A stretch of DNA of 64,000 nt from assembly GCA_021768705.1 (NCBI GenBank), contig JAETUG010000006.1, forward strand, positions 1 through 64,000, given 5' to 3'. Each line of letters starts with the position of its first letter. Position 1 is the first letter of the stretch. The notes beneath the pieces were generated by a model. The model did no database searches. It was not told where the DNA came from and worked only from the letters and a program-made list of their open reading frames with translations. The stretch is from Bacillota bacterium. GTDB taxonomy: Bacteria; Bacillota; Clostridia; Lachnospirales; Anaerotignaceae. Positions 1 to 6,016 of this stretch are shown in pieces. The position numbers and the translations under genes are program-made.

Positions 1-55
1 AGGCAGAACGATATACCGATTGCTCCATCATTATACAGCTTAAGCAACAAGGAGG

Positions 56-78
56 TTAACAACCCAACTGGTTGTTAA
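56..78. repeat. perfect 9-bp inverted repeat
   Basis: Arms TTAACAACC and GGTTGTTAA are perfect complements around a 5-base loop. The repeat starts one base after an AAGGAGG-like stretch at 49-55 and lies about 40 bases before the start codon of the first small gene. It is not followed by a T-run, so it is more likely an operator or a translation-control hairpin of the integrative element than a terminator. The role is inferred from position only. Confidence 0.5.
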
Positions 79-118
79 GTATATTAACCCTAAATTTATT
101 GTAGTAGGAGGTGATTTG

Positions 119-403
119 GTGAAGAAGGCAATTAGGATTGAGAACAGTACTTTTAAGCGTGAGCAAGAACGGCAGGCCCGATTCGCTCAGCTGGATAAGG
201 ACATGGCAGCACAGAAAAGCAGAGAAACTTCCAGTCCTGCAGCACGGTATAAAAATCTTGCAGATACCTTTGCCGAAGACGCTAAGCAGCAAGCAGCTGA
301 AAACGAGCGTTTGACTGCCCGAGTTGCGCAGCTGGAAAAAGCTGTCGAAGAAGCAGGCATCATGGTCGAGGACATTATAGAAACTGTGAAGGAGGCAGGA
401 TAA
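119..403 (+). CDS. small coiled-coil protein of integrative element
   Basis: Unrecognised protein of about 94 residues, rich in Lys, Glu, Ala and Gln, with no membrane segment. The last 45 residues show a heptad-like pattern (RLTARVAQLEKAVEEAG) typical of a short coiled coil, so it probably oligomerises or binds a partner. GTG at 119 is preferred over TTG at 116 because GGAGG at 107-111 is 7 bases from it. Its stop overlaps the next start (TAATG), so the two are translationally coupled. It sits in the cargo end of the element whose integrase lies downstream. Function unknown. Confidence 0.6.
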   Translation: MKKAIRIENSTFKREQERQARFAQLDKDMAAQKSRETSSPAARYKNLADTFAEDAKQQAAENERLTARVAQLEKAVEEAGIMVEDIIETVKEAG

Positions 404-591
404 TGGCATCTTGTGAGAAAATTCCGCTTTGGGTGGAATGGCTGCTGCGTAAGTTGGCAGCTGAAAACATGGCATTGGATGCGGAATTGCAGAGTGCCTA
501 TGATCGACTGCACGACCTGCAGGAAAAGTACAACGAACTTTTTGCTCTGACAGCAGATAAGCTGCCAAAGGAAGAAAAACGGACCGACTAA
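403..591 (+). CDS. small coiled-coil protein, coupled to previous gene
   Basis: A 62-residue acidic protein, not recognised. Residues 15-50 form a likely amphipathic helix or coiled coil (LAAENMALDAELQSAYDRL), and the tail is charged and polar. The start overlaps the previous stop by one base (TAATG), which suggests coupled translation and a joint role with the 119-403 product, also a predicted coiled coil. No catalytic or DNA-binding motif is visible. Small paired proteins of this sort are common near integrases of Clostridia elements, but no function can be assigned. Confidence 0.55.
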   Translation: MASCEKIPLWVEWLLRKLAAENMALDAELQSAYDRLHDLQEKYNELFALTADKLPKEEKRTD

Positions 592-623
592 AAGGGGATG
601 GTCAGGTATTGTGGTATTGGATT

Positions 624-725
624 ATGGCACCATTAAAGATTCCCGAACTTGGGATAGAACAAGGAGATATTCTTCTAGTTGACCTGGAAACAGGCCAGAT
701 TTTGGGGTTGGAGCGGTCTTATTGA
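624..725 (+). CDS. possible 33-residue small protein
   Basis: Short open frame from ATG 624 to TGA 723-725, product beginning MAPLKIPELG and containing the plausible beta-rich stretch GDILLVDLETGQ. It lies in an otherwise empty gap between the coiled-coil pair and the RHH-like gene, on the same strand. There is no strong ribosome binding site (GGGG at 596-599 is too far), so it may be a decayed or non-coding frame. Listed because composition and codon use look gene-like. Confidence 0.25.
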   Translation: MAPLKIPELGIEQGDILLVDLETGQILGLERSY

Positions 726-745
726 CCGCCCTCCCCTGTATTTTT
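709..745 (+). terminator. possible intrinsic terminator in integrative element
   Basis: GCGGTC at 713-718 pairs with GACCGC at 724-729 around a 5-base loop, extended by GGAG/CTCC-type pairing, and a short T-tract (TATTTTT) follows about 9 bases later. The separation of the T-tract makes it imperfect. It would separate the small upstream genes from the RHH-integrase pair. Confidence 0.4.
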
Positions 746-788
746 GCCTTGACTTTGCAACGTATGTATAATAAATTGGAGGTGCAAC

Positions 789-1025
789 ATGTATAGCAAG
801 ACAGTAAACGATTTCATCCGTGAGAACTACGACAGATTGTGCATTGTGGTACCTAAGGGTACCAAGGACTTCCTGAGAGGTGAGTTTTTGGAGGCATTCT
901 CCGGCGAAATGACCCTGAACAGGTATATTAACTGCCTCATTGAGCTTGACCTCAGAGGGAAAGTGGATTGGGGTGACTTTGATGAGGACTGCAGATTACT
1001 TCAAGCAATATCTAGGGATGCGTAA
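789..1025 (+). CDS. ribbon-helix-helix-like small protein
   Basis: 78 residues with ribosome binding site GGAGG at 779-783. Residues 12-50 (ENYDRLCIVVPKGTKDFL, then MTLNRYINCLIELDL) resemble Arc/MetJ-type ribbon-helix-helix proteins in which a VPKG strand is followed by a helix ending in an 'N.YI..LIE.DL' motif. Such proteins are common next to integrases in Firmicutes mobile elements and act as small DNA-binding regulators or excisionase-like factors (family knowledge). The gene overlaps the start of the integrase, so the two are co-expressed. DNA binding is inferred from a loose motif match; an excisionase role is only a guess. Confidence 0.6.
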   Translation: MYSKTVNDFIRENYDRLCIVVPKGTKDFLRGEFLEAFSGEMTLNRYINCLIELDLRGKVDWGDFDEDCRLLQAISRDA

Positions 1026-1905
1026 GCCCAGGTTAGCACCGACGACCTACACCAGCTATCAAGACATTATGGTGCGGTATTTATACCCCACCTTCGGCGA
1101 GAAAGAACTGGACGAAATTACCCCTTTGGACGTAGAATTGTTTCTGGGGGGTCTGTTAGAGGCTGGCTTAGCCCCTGGGACGGTCAAAAGGATTTATTCA
1201 GTATTTCGGTCATCCATGACAAAAGCGTCCAAATTGGGGCTTATAAGGGCAAATCCGACGGGGGGAGATAAAATTGACCCTCTGCCGAGAGGCAGAAGGG
1301 AAATTGAGGTCTACACTGCTGCAGATGTGCAGCGGATCCTGAAAGCCCTCCAGGGCGAAGAGATCCGCTGGCGGTGTTATGGTCGTGTTGCCCTGGACAG
1401 CGGCGCACGTAGAGGCGAGCTGGTCGGACTGCAGTGGCGTGATCTGGATGGGTGTATCTGCCACATTCGACGAGCCGCCTACAAGCTGCCGAAGCAGCCG
1501 GCTGCGACGAAGCCGCCCAAAAGCGGAAAGGCGCGCAGCGTACACCTGACGCAAGAAACGGCGGTCCTTCTGGCGCAGCTGCGGCGAGAGCAGCGGAAGT
1601 CTTGTCTAAAGGCTGGGACAGGCTGGAATATGCACTGCTTCGTTTTTGGCACGCTGGGCGTGATGCTGCACCCAACGACACCTACAAAATGGTGGCGTGG
1701 GTTTCTGCAGCGGAACGACCTGCCCTGCAGACCGCTTCATGCCCTTCGGCACACATCGGCAACACTGCTGCTGTCCAATGGTGTGGATATTAAGACGGTT
1801 TCGGCCAGGCTTGGCCATAGCAGCCTAGAAGTAACACAGCTGTATTTGCATCTGATCGGCGATGCCGATCGGCACGCAGCGGAAGTGATGGAAGGTATTT
1901 TATGA
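982..1905 (+). CDS. tyrosine recombinase / phage-type integrase
   Basis: Site-specific recombinase that would integrate and excise the element by strand exchange at its attachment site. The N-terminal SAM-like core-binding domain (about residues 1-90, YFKQYLGMRKPRLAPTTYTS) is followed by the catalytic domain. The catalytic set is present: Arg in GARRGELVGLQW, HALRH (H-x-x-R), LGHSS, and the nucleophile Tyr in VTQLYLH. ATG 982 is chosen (307 residues, normal for the family) because GGGGTGA at 970-976 precedes it; a TTG at 940 would extend it. It overlaps the RHH-like gene and ends 86 bases from the 3' end of tRNA-Pro, the expected attachment site. It appears intact. Confidence 0.92.
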   Translation: MRTADYFKQYLGMRKPRLAPTTYTSYQDIMVRYLYPTFGEKELDEITPLDVELFLGGLLEAGLAPGTVKRIYSVFRSSMTKASKLGLIRANPTGGDKIDPLPRGRREIEVYTAADVQRILKALQGEEIRWRCYGRVALDSGARRGELVGLQWRDLDGCICHIRRAAYKLPKQPAATKPPKSGKARSVHLTQETAVLLAQLRREQRKSCLKAGTGWNMHCFVFGTLGVMLHPTTPTKWWRGFLQRNDLPCRPLHALRHTSATLLLSNGVDIKTVSARLGHSSLEVTQLYLHLIGDADRHAAEVMEGIL

Positions 1906-1930
1906 TCGTGCATTTTCCTATTCTGAGCAC

Positions 1931-1962
1931 AAAAAAAGAGACAGTGCGGCAACACTGTCCCT
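1931..1962 (-). terminator. intrinsic terminator downstream of tRNA-Pro
   Basis: GACAGTG 1940-1946 and CACTGTC 1953-1959 form a 7-bp stem with a 6-base loop; on the minus strand it is followed by a T-run (1937-1931). It would end the tRNA-Pro transcript. A second small hairpin (AGGCT/AGCCT) lies at 1965-1977. If the element inserted at the tRNA 3' end, this terminator belongs to the element rather than to the original tRNA locus. Confidence 0.6.
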
Positions 1963-1991
1963 GTAGGCTAGAAAGCCTAAATTTACAACAA

Positions 1992-2065
1992 TCGAGGCGA
2001 CAAGATTTGAACTTGCGACCTCTACATCCCTAATGTAGCGCTCTACCAAGCTGAGCCACGCCTCG
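1992..2065 (-). tRNA. tRNA-Pro(AGG)
   Basis: Complete 74-base cloverleaf read on the minus strand: acceptor stem CGAGGCG (2065-2059) pairs with CGCCTCG (1999-1993) plus discriminator A; D-arm GCTCAGCTTGGTAGAGC; anticodon stem CTACA/TGTAG with loop TTAGGGA, hence anticodon AGG; T-arm with GTTCAAATC. CCA is not encoded. A34 means the wobble base is presumably converted to inosine. Its 3' end faces the integrase gene, as expected for a tRNA used as an attachment site. Confidence 0.93.
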
Positions 2066-2166
2066 ATATTTTTCCGCTTTCGTTCAGCGACTTTCTTATA
2101 ATAGCACAGGATATTCCAACTGTCAACAATCTTTTTGTATTTTATCAAATACAATTAGAATTCTAT

Positions 2167-2206
2167 AAAAAAATAAGTCTCCGTCAAAGACAGAGACTCA
2201 TTTCGG
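2167..2206 (-). terminator. terminator of ridA
   Basis: On the minus strand AGTCTCTG (2198-2191) pairs with CGGAGACT (2183-2176) around a 7-base loop and is followed by TATTTTTTTATAG. It begins a few bases after the ridA stop codon. Confidence 0.75.
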
Positions 2207-2209
2207 TTT

Positions 2210-2584
2210 TTATTTCATTTCTGCGATTACTTCAACTTCGCACAGCACATTCTTAGGCAGTGTTTTTACTGCTACGCAGGAACGTGCGGGTTTGCCTGTG
2301 AAGTATTTGCCGTAAACTTCGTTGAATGCAGCGAAGTCGCCCATGTCAGCCAAGAAGCATGTTGTTTTTACAGCATCTGTGAATGTCAGACCATTTGCTT
2401 CCAGAACTGCAGCCAGGTTTTTGCAAACCTGTTCAGCCTGAGCCTGAACGTCAGAGCCAACGATTTCGCCTGTTGCGGGATCCAGCGCAATCTGACCGGA
2501 TGTGAACAGCAGACCATTTACGGAAACTGCCTGAGAGTAGGGACCCAGAGCTGCGGGTGCTTTATCTGTGCTTGTAAATTTCAT
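2210..2584 (-). CDS. ridA: RidA family enamine/imine deaminase
   Basis: Member of the RidA/YjgF/UK114 family, about 124 residues and full length. RidA proteins are trimers that hydrolyse reactive 2-aminoacrylate and other enamines released by PLP enzymes, protecting cytosolic targets (family knowledge). Seen here: the N-terminal GPYSQAV motif, the SGQIALDP strand, the conserved Arg in ARSCVAV and the C-terminal PKNVLCEVEVIAE. ATG 2584 is preferred because GGAGG lies 8 bases before it; an in-frame ATG at 2590 is too close. Monocistronic, with its own promoter and terminator. A PLP-dependent threonine aldolase lies 2.3 kb away, but no direct link can be shown. Confidence 0.95.
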   Translation of the reverse strand: MKFTSTDKAPAALGPYSQAVSVNGLLFTSGQIALDPATGEIVGSDVQAQAEQVCKNLAAVLEANGLTFTDAVKTTCFLADMGDFAAFNEVYGKYFTGKPARSCVAVKTLPKNVLCEVEVIAEMK

Positions 2585-2635
2585 TTTCATTACCTCCAAA
2601 AAAATAATCATTTAGTTGGTTTACCTAACGCATCT

Positions 2636-2664
2636 ATTTTAATCCAAAGACATTATTCAGTCAA
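2636..2664 (-). promoter_or_regulatory. sigma-A promoter of ridA
   Basis: On the minus strand TTGACT (2664-2659), 17-base spacer, TAAAAT (2641-2636). It lies 50 bases before the ridA start codon. Confidence 0.65.
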
Positions 2665-2817
2665 TGTATTTTCACCAGAAACAGAAAATTTTTCATTCTT
2701 TTGGCTTTTTTCTCATCTTTATATTCCATTTTTATTAAAATTCAGGTAAAATGAAAATAGTGTGCATTTCACAATTCTAAAAGAAAAACCATTCTATAAA
2801 ACGAAAGGAAGAAATAT

Positions 2818-4410
2818 ATGAGCAACGCAGAAGCGATCCAAAAGCGTCGTATCTTCGGGATCATCTCCCACCCCGACGCAGGGAAAACAACACTGACAGA
2901 AAAACTGCTGCTCCACGGCGGTGCGATCCGTGAAGCAGGTACCGTAAAGGCAAGAGGCAAAAACAAATTTGCAAAAAGCGACTGGATGGAAATTGAAAAA
3001 CAGAGAGGTATCTCCGTTACTTCCTCCGTTATGCAGTTCGAATACGACGGCAAAGTGGTTTCCATCATGGATACCCCCGGTCATAACGACTTCGGTGAAG
3101 ATACTTACCGTATCCTGACCTCCGTAGACAGCGCTGTCATGGTCATCGACGCGGCAAAAGGTGTCGAAACACAGACAGTAAAGCTGTTTAAAGTCTGCAG
3201 TATGCGTGAGATCCCCATTTTCACATTCATCAACAAACTGGATCGTCAGTCCAAAGATCCTTTGGATTGTATGGCTGACCTGGAAGATGCACTGGGTCTG
3301 CCCTCCACAGCAGTGACATGGCCCATTGGCAATGGTCTGACCTTTGAAGGAATCTACGACAGATTGGAAAATAAAGTTTACCTATATAAACAGAAAAATG
3401 GCGTAGTGGAACTGGGTGCCAACGGTGTATTCGGTGATACACTGGAAGGTGTCATCTCCGATGCAAACCTAGACATCCTCCGCGGTGAAATGGAACTGTT
3501 GGACGGTGCAGGCAACCCCTTCGATCTGCAGGCGATCAAAGATGGCAAGCTGTCTCCCGTATTCTTTGGTTCCGCTCTGGCGGACTTTGGTATCACGCCC
3601 TTCCTGCATCATTTCCTGGAATGGTCCCCTGCTCCCGGTGCCAGAAAGACAACCACCGGCGAAGTAACGCCCAATGATGATTTCTTCAGCGGTTTTATTT
3701 TCAAGATCCAGGCGAATATGAACCCCGCTCACCGCGACAGACTGGCATTCCTCCGTATCTGCTCCGGTACTTTCAACCGTGGCATGAATGTGACTCTCTC
3801 CAGAACAGGCAAGCAGATGAAGCTGAGCCAGTCTACCCACCTGATGGCAAATGACCGTGAAACCGTAGAAACAGCCATTGCCGGTGATATCATCGGTATC
3901 TACGACAGCGGTAACTTCCAGATCGGGGATACCCTGACAGACCGAAAAGAAAAGCTGTTCTTCGAACCTCTGCCTACCTTCCCTCCCGAATTATTCTGCC
4001 GTGTGCGTCCTGTCAATTCCCTGAAGGCGAAACAGTTCCAGAAAGGCGTACAGCAGCTGGCACAGGAAGGTGCTATCCAGGTATACCACAATGAATTCAA
4101 CGACGTTATTCTGGGTGCCGTTGGTCAGCTGCAGTTTGAAGTATTCCAGTACAGACTGCTGAACGAATACAATTCCGAAATCCGTATGGAGCCTTTGGAA
4201 TATCAGGTAGCCCGTTGGGTAGCTCCCGGTTCTCCCAAGGATGTAAAAGATTATGTTGTAGCAAGAAGCACACTGGTATATGACCATTTCGAACGTCCGA
4301 TCCTGCTGTTCGCAAACCAGTATACTCTGAACAACTTCATGCAGAAAAACCCTGAAGTGAAGCTGGTTGAAGCGTTGGATGTAGACGACACCGAGCATCT
4401 GGAAGGCTGA
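2818..4410 (+). CDS. prfC: peptide chain release factor 3
   Basis: GTPase that recycles RF1/RF2 from the ribosome after peptide release. 530 residues, full length. G1 loop HPDAGKTT at 18-25, switch with RGISVTSS at 63-70, G3 DTPGH at 85-89 and G4 NKLD at 139-142 are all intact. The rest matches the RF3 arrangement (beta-barrel domain II and RF3-specific C-terminal domain, QLAQEGAIQVYH, VGQLQFEVFQYRL) rather than EF-G or a tetracycline-resistance protection protein, which are longer. ATG 2818 has AAAGGAAG upstream. It is a single-gene unit ended by a strong terminator. Codon use is strongly biased, as for well-expressed genes. Confidence 0.97.
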   Translation: MSNAEAIQKRRIFGIISHPDAGKTTLTEKLLLHGGAIREAGTVKARGKNKFAKSDWMEIEKQRGISVTSSVMQFEYDGKVVSIMDTPGHNDFGEDTYRILTSVDSAVMVIDAAKGVETQTVKLFKVCSMREIPIFTFINKLDRQSKDPLDCMADLEDALGLPSTAVTWPIGNGLTFEGIYDRLENKVYLYKQKNGVVELGANGVFGDTLEGVISDANLDILRGEMELLDGAGNPFDLQAIKDGKLSPVFFGSALADFGITPFLHHFLEWSPAPGARKTTTGEVTPNDDFFSGFIFKIQANMNPAHRDRLAFLRICSGTFNRGMNVTLSRTGKQMKLSQSTHLMANDRETVETAIAGDIIGIYDSGNFQIGDTLTDRKEKLFFEPLPTFPPELFCRVRPVNSLKAKQFQKGVQQLAQEGAIQVYHNEFNDVILGAVGQLQFEVFQYRLLNEYNSEIRMEPLEYQVARWVAPGSPKDVKDYVVARSTLVYDHFERPILLFANQYTLNNFMQKNPEVKLVEALDVDDTEHLEG

Positions 4411-4436
4411 AATGCTTTTCTCCGCTTTTACAATAA

Positions 4437-4474
4437 AAGACCCCGATCCTTTTTTGAGTCGGGGTCTTTTTATT
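4437..4474. terminator. bidirectional terminator, prfC / SdpI-like gene
   Basis: AAGACCCCGA (4437-4446) pairs perfectly with TCGGGGTCTT (4459-4468), followed by TTTATT on the plus strand and by A/T-rich sequence ending in T's on the minus strand. It separates convergent prfC (+) and the membrane-protein gene (-). Confidence 0.85.
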
Positions 4475-4865
4475 ATTCTTTTCTGATTCCGTTTTTTGTA
4501 AAATTTTTGCGAAGCGCCCGTTCTGTCAGAGGGATCGTCAAAATCATCAGTACACATTGAACCGATACAAGGATGCCACCCCAACTGCCAATGGTATCCA
4601 TATCTGCATGCACCATCAGTATCATACAACCTATGGAAAGCGGCAGCGTGGCAGTTCCAATCAACATCCAAATCCTTCCACAATATTTATGGGCAAATTC
4701 CCATGTTTGTTGATTTTTACGGGACATTTTTGTGCGATAGCCATAGACTCCATTGATTGTTTTGGGTGTTTTATAATAAAACAGATACCCAAAGAGCATC
4801 ATGGACAATGGCAAAAGCAACGCCATCACCAGCATAAAAACCCAGAATCCCTTCATCTGCATCAC
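4473..4865 (-). CDS. SdpI-like membrane protein
   Basis: About 130 residues with three to four hydrophobic segments (residues 7-30, 62-83, 92-112). The motif NGVYGYRTKMSRKNQQTW between the first two segments is the hallmark of the SdpI/YfhL family; B. subtilis SdpI is the immunity protein against the SdpC toxin, but most homologues, often short like this one, have no known role. No toxin gene or ArsR-type SdpR regulator lies nearby. Start is GTG 4865 or ATG 4862; either overlaps the stop of the upstream aldolase gene, so translation is coupled and the pair is an operon. Family is clear; an immunity function is not supported by the context. Confidence 0.75.
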   Translation of the reverse strand: MMQMKGFWVFMLVMALLLPLSMMLFGYLFYYKTPKTINGVYGYRTKMSRKNQQTWEFAHKYCGRIWMLIGTATLPLSIGCMILMVHADMDTIGSWGGILVSVQCVLMILTIPLTERALRKNFTKNGIRKE

Positions 4866-5899
4866 ATCTTTTCAATATCAGCCAGCAGTTCAGCCACATT
4901 TTCTTCTTTTGTTGCCCAACTTGTGCAGAAGCGCACTGCTGTATGGTCGTCCCCTACCTTTGTCCAGAAGGAGAAGGCGTATTTTTCCGCCAGTTTTTCC
5001 ATCATATCATTGGGCAGAATGGGAAACTGCTGATTTGTCTTGGAATCAAACAGCATTTTGATGCCCTTTGCCTCGAAGGCTCTGCGAATCTGCATTGCCA
5101 AATCATCTGCGTGCTTCGCCACTTCAAAATACAGACCATCTTCGAATAGTGTTTCAAACTGGATGCCAAGCAGTCTGCCCTTTGCCAGCATGCCGCCTCT
5201 TTGCTTCATCATATAGCGGAAATCTCTTTTCAAGGCAGGATTTACGATGACAACGGCTTCCCCCATCATAGCACCTACTTTGGTACCGCCAATATAGAAT
5301 ACGTCAGCCAGATTTACAATATCATTCAGTGTATAATCGCAGCCTTCCGCCGCCAGTGCATAGCCCAGTCTTGCACCATCAATGAACAGAGGCAGGCCAC
5401 ATTTGCGGCAGGTTTCACTGATAGCTGTCAGTTCTGCCTTTGTATATGTAGTGCCATCCTCTGTGGATTGGGAAATGTATACCATACCAGGCTGGGCGAT
5501 ATGTTCATGGGTCTCATCATTCCAGTGGGCATCATAGCCTTCCTGAATGGCTTTTGCTGTCAGCTTGCCGTCTTCCGTTGTAGGCAGAACAATAACCTTA
5601 TGACCGGTGGCTTCGATAGCACCTGTTTCATGGACATTCAAATGGCCCGTATCGGCGCAGAAAACACCCTGATAGGGACGCAGTGTTGCCGCGATCACCG
5701 TCAGATTTGTCTGTGTACCCCCCACCAGGAAATGCACATCTACATCATCCCTGCCACAAGCCTGTTTGATCAGTTCTCTTGCTCTGTCGCAATGGGGATC
5801 GATGCCGTATCCCGCTGTCTGTTCCATATTTGTTTCCATCAGTCTGTCCAAAATTCTCTGATGCATGCCTTCTGCATAGTCACATTCAAAACGAATCAT
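4862..5899 (-). CDS. ltaE: low-specificity threonine aldolase family, PLP enzyme
   Basis: 345-residue fold-type I PLP enzyme of the beta-eliminating lyase/threonine aldolase family, which cleaves L-threonine or L-allo-threonine to glycine and acetaldehyde. The PLP-binding lysine is K207 in FYIGGTKVGA; the cofactor-ring Asp is in FIDGARLGY (172-180), and VGGTQTN (59-65) binds the phosphate. Length and motifs match the family. Start ATG 5899 has a GGAGGAAGAAA-type site upstream. It is translationally coupled to the SdpI-like gene downstream. Glycine supply would feed purine synthesis encoded next door, but co-regulation is not shown. Substrate preference cannot be read from sequence. Confidence 0.88.
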   Translation of the reverse strand: MIRFECDYAEGMHQRILDRLMETNMEQTAGYGIDPHCDRARELIKQACGRDDVDVHFLVGGTQTNLTVIAATLRPYQGVFCADTGHLNVHETGAIEATGHKVIVLPTTEDGKLTAKAIQEGYDAHWNDETHEHIAQPGMVYISQSTEDGTTYTKAELTAISETCRKCGLPLFIDGARLGYALAAEGCDYTLNDIVNLADVFYIGGTKVGAMMGEAVVIVNPALKRDFRYMMKQRGGMLAKGRLLGIQFETLFEDGLYFEVAKHADDLAMQIRRAFEAKGIKMLFDSKTNQQFPILPNDMMEKLAEKYAFSFWTKVGDDHTAVRFCTSWATKEENVAELLADIEKM

Positions 5900-5981
5900 T
5901 TTTCTTCCTCCTATATCTCAGCAAAAATTGCATTGTAACCTATTTCATATACTATCATCCTTTGCTCTTTCGTGCAACGAA

Positions 5982-6008
5982 AAAAGAGGCGGCTAAGCCG
6001 CCTCTTTT
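5982..6008 (-). terminator. terminator of purine operon
   Basis: AAAAGAGGCGGC (5982-5993) pairs with GCCGCCTCTTTT (5997-6008) around a 3-base loop, so it works on the minus strand right after the purL stop. Confidence 0.85.
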
Positions 6009-6016
6009 AATATCTT

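Noticed and set aside
2818-4410. Tetracycline-resistance ribosomal protection protein
   Set aside because: Length (530 residues) and C-terminal part match RF3, not the roughly 640-residue Tet(M) group.
4473-4865. Immunity gene for an SDP-type toxin
   Set aside because: Family match to SdpI is good, but no sdpC-like toxin or sdpR regulator exists around it, and short SdpI homologues are common without toxins.
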